NCBI RefSeq assembly: GCF_000003605.2
Contig: NW_003134393.1
Span: 8,061-26,317, forward strand
Direction: 5' to 3'
DNA: 18,257 nucleotides
Source of the DNA: Saccoglossus kowalevskii
Taxonomy: Eukaryota; Hemichordata; Enteropneusta; Harrimaniidae
Shown: positions 9,678 through 18,196 of the stretch, piece after piece
Numbering within the stretch: position 1 is the first letter of the stretch
How the letters are laid out: every line of letters starts with the position of its first letter
Translations under genes and position numbers: made by a program
The notes under the pieces: generated by a model
The model's database searches: none
Told to the model about the DNA's origin: nothing
The model's input: only the letters and a program-made list of their open reading frames with translations

Positions 9678-10640
9678 GAATAGCGTGGTATTACCGCATC
9701 CGTGTGAATATTGTGGTCATATCGCATCGATGTGAATAGTATAATATGGTCATATCGCATCGATGTGAATAGTATAAATGTGGTCATATCGCATCGATGT
9801 GAAAAATATAATGTGGTCTAATCACATCAATGTAAATAGTAGCATGGTCTTATCCAGTCGATGTGAAAAGAATTGTGTGGTCTGACCACGGCGATGTGAA
9901 TATTATAGTGCTGTGTTTCCACATCGTTATGAATAGTATAGTGTGGTCTTTCCAAATCGATATGAATAGTATAGTGTGGTCTTACCACATCAATGTGACG
10001 AGTATAGTGTGGTATTACCGCATTGCTATGAATAAAACAATGTGGTCTAACCACATCGACGTGAATAGAATAGTGTAGTCTTTCCAATTCATATGAATAG
10101 TATAGTGTGCTTTTACCACATCGATGTTAATAGTGTAGTGTAGTATTACCACATCGATATGAATAAAACAGCGTGGTCTTACCACAGCGATGTGAATAGT
10201 ATAGTATAGTCTTTACAATTCATATGAACAGTATAGTGTCGTCTTACCACATCGATGTTAATAGTATCGTGTGGAATTACCACATCGATACGAATAGAAT
10301 AATGTGGTGTTACGACATGCCCATCGACATAAAAGTATAGAGTGGTTTTACAGCGTCTATATGAATAACATAGTGTAGTCCTACCACATTAATGTGAGTA
10401 GTATAGTGTGGTCTTATCACATCGAATTGAATAGAATAGTGTCTTACCAGATCGAGAATTGTACAGAGTGGCCTTACTGCGTCGACGTGAATAGTACAGC
10501 AAGGTCATAGTATAGTGTGGTATTACCACATCGATGTGAATAATATAGTGTTGTCTTGCCGCATCGGCCCGAAGAGTTCAGATGTATCTTACCACATCAA
10601 TGTAAGTAGTAGCATATTCTTACCACATCGATGTGAATAG

Positions 10641-10944
10641 TATAGTGTGGTCTTTCTAAATCGATATAATGGGATAGTGAGGTCTTACCACATCGATGTG
10701 AATTGTATAGTGTGGTCTTACCACATCGATGTGAATAGTATAGTGTGGTCTTTCTAAATCGATATGATAGGATAGTGTGGTCTAACCACATCGATATGAA
10801 TAGTATAGTGTGGTCTTACCACATCGATGTGAATAGTATAGTGTGGTCTTTCTAAATCGATATGATGGGATAGTGTGGTCTTACCTCATCGATGTGAATT
10901 GCATAGTGTGGTCTTACCACATCGATGTCAATATTATAATGTGG
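10641..10944. repeat. 98-bp higher-order repeat (three units per copy)
   Basis: Within the array, a marked variant unit with TCTTTCTAAATCGATAT recurs at 10651, 10749 and 10847, exactly 98 bases apart. Each is followed by two standard units; the variant unit is one base short, so 32+33+33 = 98. This shows recent amplification of a trimer, in contrast to the diverged units around it. Confidence 0.85.
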
Positions 10945-10959
10945 TATTACCGCATCGAT

Positions 10960-11520
10960 GTGAATAGTATAATGTGCAGTGGTACCACCACCTGGATGTG
11001 AATATTATAGTGTGGTCTTACCGCATCAACCCGAAGAATAAAGCAAGGTCTTACCACATCAACATGAGTAGCAGCATGCTCTTACCGCTTCGATGTGAAT
11101 AAACTTGTTAGGTCTTACGACATCGATGTGAATAGTATAGTGTCGTGTTACCACATCGATGTGAATAGTATAGTGTGGTCTTTCCAAATCGATATGAATG
11201 GTATAGTGTTGTCTTACCACATCGATGTGAATTGTATAGTGTGGTCATACCGCATCGATGTGAATAGTATAGTGTGGTATTACCGCATCGATGTGAATAG
11301 TATAGTGTGGTACTACCACATCAATGTGAATAGTATAATGTGGTACCACCATCTCGATATGAATATTATAGTGTGGTCTTACCACATCAACCCGGATAAT
11401 AAAGCAAGGTCTTACCACATCAATGTAGCAGCATGCTCCTACCGCTTTGATGTGAATAAACTTGTTAGGTCTTACAACATCGATGTGAATAGTATAGTGT
11501 CGTGTTAACACGTCGATATG
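10960..11520. repeat. Internal ~358-bp duplication inside the minisatellite
   Basis: A run of unusual units at about 10975-11160 recurs at about 11335-11520. The shared order is a GGTACCACCA unit, a CATCAACCCG unit, a TAAAGCAAGGTCTTACCACA unit, a GCAGCATGCTC unit and an AAACTTGTTAGGTCTTAC unit. Offsets are 357-360 bases, about eleven units. Related marker units also occur near 10562 and 11880. Confidence 0.8.
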
Positions 11521-12032
11521 AATAGTATAGTGTGGTATTACCACATCGGTGTGAGTATCATAGTGTGGTCTTACCACATCGATGGAAAAAGTATAGTGTG
11601 GTTTTACAGCATCGATATGAATTCAAAAAATAGAAAAATAGTGAAGTCGTACTACATTAACGTGAATTGTATAGTGTGGTATTATCACATCGAATTGAAT
11701 GGAATCGTGTAGTCTTACCACATTGAGTATTGTATAGTATGGTTTCACCGCATCGACGTGAATAGTATAGTGTGGTATTACTGCATCGATATGAATAAAA
11801 TAGTGTGGTCTTAACGCATCGGTGGGAATAGTATAGTGATGTATTACCACATTGATGTGAATAATATAGTGTTGTCTTGCCGCATCGACGCGAAGAGTAC
11901 AGCACATCAATGTAAGTGGAAGCATGTTCTTACCACATCGATGTGAATTATATAGTGTGGCACTACCACATCAATGTGAGTAGTAGCATGTTATTACCAC
12001 ATCAATGTGAATAAACTAGTGTAAAACATCGA

Positions 12033-12510
12033 ATTATCCATTGAATACTGTACATAACTCATATATTGATTTATCTATTGATTGATTTACATTAAATAAG
12101 ACTCATCCCCTGAATATTGTACCCTTGATCAAACTTATGCATTCAATAACTCATACTCATTCATTGAATTGTGTACCTTGCATCAGATTATCTTTTGAAT
12201 AATGTACCCATTGAATAATAAACTGTGGATTAGTTTATCCATAGAAAACTATACATTAAATCAGAGTTATCAAGAGAATACTATACCTTGAATAATACTT
12301 TTCTTTGTTTAATTCTGCACCCTAAATTGAATAATTTACTATAATATACCTTAAATGAAAGTTATCTACTGAATACAGTTATGTATCTGTAGAATACTAT
12401 GCCATAACTCGGAGTAACCTATGAAATACTGTACCATGAATGATACTATACCTTAAATACTGTACACTTAATCAGACATATATATTGCATATATTCCTTA
12501 AATAAGGCTT
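12033..12510. repeat. Decayed tandem repeat next to the minisatellite
   Basis: At least a dozen degenerate copies of a GAATACTGTACC-TTRAATCAGA-type motif follow one another. They occur near 12040, 12111, 12165, 12194, 12243, 12274, 12311, 12340, 12369, 12391, 12422, 12442 and 12456, often with TTATCC between them. Spacing is irregular (about 20-70 bases), as expected for an old array broken by indels. No coding content. Confidence 0.65.
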
Positions 12511-12515
12511 ATCCT

Positions 12516-14580
12516 GATGGACATAAAACTTCCATATAATGCTTTACCACAAATGGGTGTTTCACACTCAATACCAAAATTTAAAATTTGGATCTATAAT
12601 CAGAAACCTAAAAATGGTCCCGTGTATACTACCATTAGTCTGGCTTTCATACGGTTTAAACTTGTCTGCTTATTTACCGACGTTTTGAAAATACATCACG
12701 CTCGACTGGTTTATCCACAGTTATGAAAAATCAGGTCCAAGGTTCATTCTATTAATAGTGACAAAATCCAATTGTCTTCTAATGTCGGGGATGCTCAGAT
12801 CACTGTAATATTGCCGACATGTGGAAACAACACTTCAGCTCATTAACTTCAGTTAAAAGCAACTTCGAGGGAAGATTCGTGAGATGATGGCTTTCTCGCA
12901 ATCAAGCTGCACTACATTGGTATTTCAGATATTTCGAAGTCTGTTGAAGAATGGGCATTGGAGAATTGCTGGTGATGATGCAGAACACTATAAACATGCC
13001 AGCAATACACTCCACTTGATGTTTGCGCGGGTATTTAATTGGATACTGATCCGTGTTTTTTTTTCCGGGTATTTGTGTAAACAATCCTGATTCCTATATT
13101 AAACAAACAAAACATGAATTGTGTTAATACAGAAAAATAAGTACAGGCCTATTGCCATCTCCACTGTCTCCTCTAATATTTTAGAAACTATTTAGTAAAT
13201 ATGGTGGTGGGGTGCTAGGAAACAAACACACATATATAATGTGGAATATTGAGTGAGATTGCTATGCACATTGAATTATAGTTTAGCAAGGCTAACACAG
13301 TTTTTGCAACACATAATATATTTGTGTCTGGAACCCAGTATCACACAATGGTTACCAGGGTTACCGCAACTTGGATACCCAGGTGTGGCCAGTTTATTCA
13401 AAAACCCTAACTGTTTGGGTAAAGTGAACACATTGCTATAATAAACGACAAAGTTATTAAATCTTGAATACAATGTAACATATTCAGTTAATTGAATAAA
13501 CAATAAAGTTTTCCTAAAATCCCGAACTCTTGACTTAAAGTAGCAAATCAAATTTGCTGAACCCAATCATGGGATTGGGGGGGGGGGTGAGTATTACTTC
13601 AACAATTTAACACACTGAGAAAAACCGCTTACATTGCTGCATTGAAGAGGAGCAACGAGGAGGAACATCACACTACACACATCACTACCGTTGATGGTGC
13701 ACTATCACTTGCGTTCCAGACACAAAGCATATTGCTTCCGCAATACGTTATATGTTTGAAGACACAAGGACATGCAGTAATACGCAGATTGTGTTTATAC
13801 ACAATTATATATATATATGCAATTATACGTAATCTATTGTAAACTTGTTCTTCTTTTAAAAACGCATAACGTGATTAGATTCTGTTACACCAAGATGCAA
13901 TAGTTTTATCAACATGCAATCTGAAATATCATAATTTACTGTGCATGGTAGTTACTGACAAGTAAGCCTCGTAATTATAATGAAAATTGTTTGTCCGTGC
14001 TGGCATGACTATGGCTGTCATTCTGAAACATCGGAGCCCACAGTATTTATATTGAAATACTTGAATAGAAAAGAACAGAAGGTCAAACGACTTCTTTTCA
14101 ATCATTCAGTCTTGGGATGAAAATCAACCATAAAACTGTATTCTCACGTTTCTTGTGTTATTCTCAATTAATATAATACTATAGTACATTGAGTATGTAA
14201 GATACTGGATGTGTATTGGACGTCATGATTAAAGGATACGTGCATTTCAAAATTCTTTAATAATTTTTCTCACGTACAACTCACTGCAGGACTTTGTTGT
14301 CGAACATTCTTCTCAGCTTTACGATATCACCTGTACTGAATTTGTACACTTGATGATAAAAATGCCGAGTTTCTAACAATATTATTTCACTATTTTGTTT
14401 GAAATCTGTACCTATTGGGCGTTCGAGACACGTCTTCACCTTACGCTGGGAACCTCCACAGCCATGCTCAGTTTAAAAGTATGATAACCACACATTATGA
14501 TGATAATGTTACAATACTGGTTGGATAAATAATACAGTGATACTAATACGTATAAGATCTGTAGAAAAACATATATTATA
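12516..14580. other. Non-coding stretch with low-complexity patches
   Basis: Short open frames here (for example 12517-12726, 12884-13090, 13276-13566 on minus and 13642-13842) are no longer than chance allows, and their translations resemble no family I know. There is a G11 run at 13577-13587 and a TA run at 13805-13818. No RNA gene or transposon motif was found. Confidence 0.4.
13577..13587 (+). repeat. G11 homopolymer
   Basis: Eleven consecutive G residues in otherwise AT-rich DNA. A likely site of length polymorphism or assembly error. Confidence 0.9.
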
Positions 14581-14587
14581 AATTCGA

Positions 14588-14595
14588 TGACGTCA
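14588..14595. promoter_or_regulatory. Perfect CRE/ATF palindrome TGACGTCA
   Basis: The full 8-bp cAMP-response-element consensus occurs once in a long AT-rich region. It is a known CREB/ATF recognition sequence, but an 8-mer can occur by chance, and no transcription start is visible nearby. Confidence 0.25.
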
Positions 14596-14643
14596 TATCT
14601 GCACATGTGTGATTAGTAAGTATTTTATATATTTTATTTTCAG

Positions 14644-14677
14644 GGATAGTGCCTCTGTGAGTTTTTCTAATCATCAG
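14644..14677 (+). other. Possible 34-base microexon
   Basis: A T-rich tract ending TTTTATTTTCAG (AG at 14642-14643) is followed 34 bases later by ATCAG|GTTAGT, a fair 5' splice site. The segment has the shape of a microexon, but nothing else ties it to a gene. It contains a TAG and a TGA, and one frame may be open, so it could be non-coding. Confidence 0.15.
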
Positions 14678-14705
14678 GTTAGTTTACTGAATCAGTTTTC
14701 GCCAC

Positions 14706-14753
14706 ACGTGGATTTGAATATTTGATTTAATTTGATTCTCAACAAATCCACGT
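14706..14753. repeat. 11-bp perfect inverted repeat
   Basis: ACGTGGATTTG at 14706-14716 and CAAATCCACGT at 14743-14753 are exact reverse complements around a 26-base AT-rich spacer. The left arm overlaps a CACGTG E-box (14705-14710). Confidence 0.7.
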
Positions 14754-15190
14754 ACGATGAACAGCTTTATTCTGAATTGCCATTAATGTTGTTTTTGTTA
14801 TTACGCACATAAAAGAAATATTCCCCACATATATATTTGATTTACTAAGGTTTTAGATATCATTTGCTAAACATTTTACACGTTCAGTTTTGTAAGGTAT
14901 GTGTTTTGAAGTTTCGGTTTAGACAGTCACATACTATACATGATTAGGTGTCTTATACCATTAAATACAAAATATGCATAGCAATAAGGTTATTGTGAGA
15001 AACAGGAAAATGTGTTCCCAGGCAATACGGGATCGCATCATCGCATGTCCATATTGCCTTTTGTGCATACTTTTCGCATTCTGATGATACCTTTATATTA
15101 TATTACCAATCAGAATTAAACACAGAAATGCTCAAGGTAAGTAACATTTATTTGTAGCACGTAGGCTTGGTAAAGCTGATGGCTTTATGA

Positions 15191-15490
15191 AAACACAACA
15201 AAGTTGAACTAATATATTTCACCACAGACGATTATCAAGAGGATATGGTTTATCCAAAAGGTGGCCTACACATCCAAGATGGGAATGCACGCGTCTATGC
15301 CCTGATAAACATATTATCTGCTGTTGTAGTAATATGTCTGCAAGTGTTAGATCAGAATTTGATCTTCTAAACTGATTTTTCTCATGCTGATTCCATCAAA
15401 GCTCAAGTGTGTTACACCAAGGATCTTCTCAGCAGTATCTGATACAAGGGCCAGCTGTATGAGTAATGTGGATGAGCACCAATATTAGTG
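15191..15490. other. Exon-like island open in several frames
   Basis: Three stretches are open here. On plus, 15191-15370 (59 codons, ATG at 15245) has a splice-acceptor-like CACCACAG ending at 15227. On minus, 15347-15484 is open for 45 codons, with an acceptor-like CATACAG before LALVSDTAEKILGV. Also on minus, 15219-15395 is open for 58 codons and includes SDLTLADILLQQQ. The minus translations look protein-like and might be one decayed coding region with a frameshift, but the island is open in three frames at once because stops are locally rare. I do not recognise any family, and at most one frame can be real. A good splice donor (CTCAAG|GTAAGT) lies on plus at 15137. Confidence 0.2.
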
Positions 15491-16411
15491 TGTGGCAGCC
15501 ATACCAATTCCATTCATGTGATGATCTGATTAATTAAATTACCCTTTTCTTCTGCTTAAAATCACTTTGTATCATACATTCAACATTTTGGTACATACTT
15601 TCAAGAAGCTGATGATCAGAAGAAGTTCATGAGCTGATCAGGTGTAAGTTACAATGTCATTTAAGTTAACATGAAGCTTTCCGGTGTGTGTTCCATTATC
15701 AATGATGTTTTAGTGGGGTGCCTTATATAATTGTACTCAACTGAATTCAGAAACGTTGGTAATGATTGGTCTGTAAAGCCAGAAACGATTTATGACATTG
15801 TGGCATTCATGTATTAGATGTATTGTGTGCTATCAGCAATGAACATACATTCACAACTTAGATATGTTTTGGAAAGAAACGACGAGGGCGTTTTGGAGCC
15901 TGTAAACATTAGGTCCGTCTCCTACTTTTATTGACTTAGTTGAGAAGACTACACCAGAGATGTGTAATAAGAATGTGATGACGACATTGACAAAGCATAT
16001 AATCTAACCAAGATAGTGATTATAAGTGAGACACATAGAGGCATATGGCAGTCATCATGAAGTTGCATTATTAATTATCTTTGAGCTTGTGCATTTTAGT
16101 AACTCGTGTTACTCAGACTATCTATGTAGTACATTTGCATATTAGGAATGAGTGAAAGTGCAAAGGAGAATCTTTGGAATGTATAAAACCTTCTAGTATT
16201 GCAAAAAACGCAGAGAACAAGATGTTTCAAATTGCACAATAAACTCAATATTCTTATGTATTTTCATGGAGAGGGTTAATGATGTTGTACAATAGTTTGA
16301 TTATTAGTAGTAGCATTTCAAAACGGCCCACATATATACATTCGCGTCCTGCAAAATTATAATCTTTGTGCCCAGATTTAAAATAATTTTTAAAAAAATA
16401 TCCAATTTTTA
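15491..16411. other. Non-coding stretch left of the mariner element
   Basis: No open frame or motif that I can support. The last 40 bases before the element are an A/T-rich run, with a TA dinucleotide at 16410-16411 immediately outside its left terminal repeat. Confidence 0.4.
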
Positions 16412-17574
16412 CAATGGGCGTTCAATAAGTAATGCCCCTGACCTATTCCCCATAGTAGAAGATTAATGAAACTTGGCACAGTTATTAGTCTTTCTCTACA
16501 TAGGAATCACCCATAGTTATGCATTTCTCCCATAGTTTGATGCAGCTCTGGACATCGTTTTTGCAGAACACCCCGGGTTGGTCCTCCAACCACGTCGTAA
16601 CTTCAGAAATCAAGGCTGCATCATCTGGGAAACGCAGTCAGTCAGACTGTTCAAGGTCAGGAGAGTAAGGGGGATGGGGGAGGATTTCATAGCCACACGC
16701 CCGTGCTTCTTATCTGGCGACGTGCGAGTTGTGGACCGGAGCGCTGTCCTGCAGGAGGAGTATACCTTTTCTGATCTTGTCCCGCCTATTGATTTTGATA
16801 GCTTCTCTTAATTTCATTAAAATTGAAGCGTAATAGGCTCCCGTAATTGTGGTATCCTTTGCCAGGAAATCTGTCATCACTACGCCGTCCTGGTCCCAGA
16901 AGACTGAGAGCATGACCTTCCCTTCTTTGGAGGTGGTGAGTCGAAGTGTTTTCATTGCATTGGCTGGGCTTTGGTATCTGGATCATAGTGATGGACCCCA
17001 GTCTTTTAAAAAACTTTGACTCATCTTGGCACATCTCCAAATTCATCCTCGAGCACTCGACACGTTCTTGCTTCTGGAAAGGTGTGAGCAACCTGGAAAT
17101 CCATCTTGCAGACCACTTATACACATGTAAATTGTCATGAATAATAGTTTCTACAGACCCTGTACTAATCTAGACCTCTTGGGCTATTTGGCGAACAGTA
17201 TTGCGTCGATCGTCTAAAATGTCTGCCTCAACATGACGGTCATATGCCTCATCAATGGCAGAAGAGGGACGACCAGATCCTGGAGCTGTTTCCACAGACA
17301 TCCAGCCATGTTTGAATTCATGATGCCAGCGTTTTACAAGGTTATATGATGTAGCATCATCTCCATAAGTTTCTTTCATTTCACCAAAAGTCTCCCTTGG
17401 TGTGTCCTTTCAAATACAAATCCGGATCACTGCGCGACACTCAACTTGCTCCATTTAACACCTAACTCAGAAACCACAATTAGTTCAGAGATGTAAATCA
17501 TTACACATACAAAATTTCATCTAGATCAGACAACTGGAAGTGGGTAAGGGGCATTACTCATTGAACGCCCCTCG
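16412..17574 (-). mobile_element. mariner-family DNA transposon, full-length but inactive
   Basis: The two ends carry matching inverted repeats. GGGCGTTCAATRAGTAATGC begins at 16416 on the left, and its reverse complement lies at 17551-17570 on the right. Similarity continues inward (CCCCTKACC) and a few bases outward, so ends at about 16412 and 17574 are likely. The left flank is TA, as mariner requires; the right flank reads TT, which would be a mutated TA. At ~1163 bp it is a little shorter than the usual ~1.3 kb, consistent with internal deletions in the transposase. One transposase-derived frame lies inside on the minus strand. Confidence 0.9.
16485..17454 (-). pseudogene. mariner transposase pseudogene
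   Basis: The transposase of the surrounding element starts at an ATG complementary to 17452-17454 (MEQVECRAVIRI). The N-terminal DNA-binding half has the SYNLVKRW helix-turn-helix region and a GRPSS linker. The catalytic core is readable: WVHHYDP with the first Asp near 16983, VFWDQDGV, QDSAP with the second Asp at 16746-16748, and YSPDL..SD with the third Asp at 16641-16643. Exactly 34 residues separate the last two, the D,D34D signature of mariner. The end resembles the family (stop at 16485-16487). It is dead: stops at 17410-17412, 17170-17172, 16952-16954 (TGA where Trp is usual), 16710-16712 and 16638-16640. There is a frameshift with small deletion near 17010, and a loss of about 14 residues just after the third Asp. 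Confidence 0.92.
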
Positions 17575-17930
17575 TTTTTTTATCAGATAAATCTGTTAAT
17601 CATTTACATTACATTGAAAAAGGAAGTTCAGTTCAGCGTAATAGTTTCCCCGGGTAAGTAAGATTTTCAATTTACTAATGGTTAATTAATTTTGATTATA
17701 AACGTATTTATGATCACGTAACCCATTTGCATTATATAGTTAGGTGTTACAGCTACACGAGTGAGCATGTCAATCGCTTGTAGTATATTATGTGTGCAAA
17801 CCATTACTCCGATGTGTGACCTTTCAGTTTTTGCTTCAGCCAGTTAGAGAAAAAAATAATGTAATATTAGGAATTGGTATGAAGGTACTGAGACAGTACA
17901 TTTACATCATCATTAAATAGAAAATGAATT
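17575..17930. other. Non-coding stretch right of the mariner element
   Basis: No gene seen. CGG|GTAAGTA at 17651-17660 matches a 5' splice donor but has no exon context. Confidence 0.4.
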
Positions 17931-17950
17931 TATGTATGTATGTATGTATG

Positions 17951-17980
<30 letters not shown>
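17931..17980. repeat. TATG microsatellite, 12.5 copies
   Basis: Fifty uninterrupted bases of a perfect four-base repeat. The perfect purity suggests a young, length-variable locus, about 215 bases upstream of the gene start at the right edge. Confidence 0.98.
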
Positions 17981-17983
<3 letters not shown>

Positions 17984-18196
17984 TAGCATACACACGCTTG
18001 TCTCGGAGCTCCTGATTTTCGAGCGAATTTCACCTGTCAAAGACTTTTGTGAGTACTTTTTGTGGTTTAATTTGTTTTATAAACGTTTCCTGCCTTCATT
18101 TATTGTGGTATTTTGGTTTTCTGGCAAAAATCTGCCGTGCTTTTCTCAGTTTTTATTTTCCGCTTTCAGTTTGACTGACGTGGCGGTGCAGCCAAG
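17981..18196 (+). promoter_or_regulatory. Probable promoter and 5' UTR of the gene at the right edge
   Basis: No TATA box at a useful distance is visible; the region turns less AT-rich and CpG-containing toward the ATG. TGACGTGGC at 18176-18184 matches the core recognised by XBP1/ATF6 (unfolded-protein response element) and contains a CREB half-site. CCAAGATGGCGGC at 18193-18204 carries AAGATGGCGGC, the classical YY1 element that often spans the start codon of TATA-less metazoan genes. A pyrimidine-rich stretch (TTTTATTTTCCGCTTTCAG, 18151-18169) could be the initiation region. The exact start site cannot be read from sequence. Confidence 0.5.

Larger units (their letters stand above)
9678..12022. 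repeat. 33-bp minisatellite array, about 70 copies
   Basis: A head-to-tail array with a 33-bp unit. The common unit contains TGTGGTCTTACCACA, which is a perfect 6-bp-arm dyad (TGTGGT/ACCACA) with a 3-base loop. This overlaps CACATCGATGTG, a perfect 12-bp palindrome centred on ATCGAT, and the unit is completed by an AATAGTATAG-like AT-rich spacer. About 2345 bases divided by 33 gives ~71 units, most differing at a few positions. The left-edge units (9700-9830) are a variant with GGTCATATCGCATCGATGTG that lacks the first dyad. A unit length divisible by three keeps reading frames open for long stretches on both strands (11-residue repeats such as VNSIVWSYHID on plus and IDVVRPHYTIH on minus). 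I do not treat these as genes. Confidence 0.97.

Noticed and set aside
11095-11577. Repeat protein genes of 110-137 residues on both strands
   Set aside because: They arise automatically from a 33-bp period lacking stops in three frames; starts and ends are set by random mutations in units, and the opposite strand is equally open.
9678-12022. CRISPR-like array
   Set aside because: Units are contiguous and similar throughout, with no constant repeat separated by unique spacers; it is a minisatellite in eukaryotic-looking DNA.
12517-13090. Two plus-strand open frames of 68-69 residues
   Set aside because: Translations show no domain pattern, and the surrounding DNA has no promoter or splice context.
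13276-13566. 96-residue minus-strand open frame
   Set aside because: Length is compatible with chance at this composition, no motif is visible, and another frame overlaps it on the plus strand.
16578-16811. 77-residue plus-strand open frame inside the mariner
   Set aside because: It is antisense to the transposase core, whose catalytic motifs read clearly on the minus strand.
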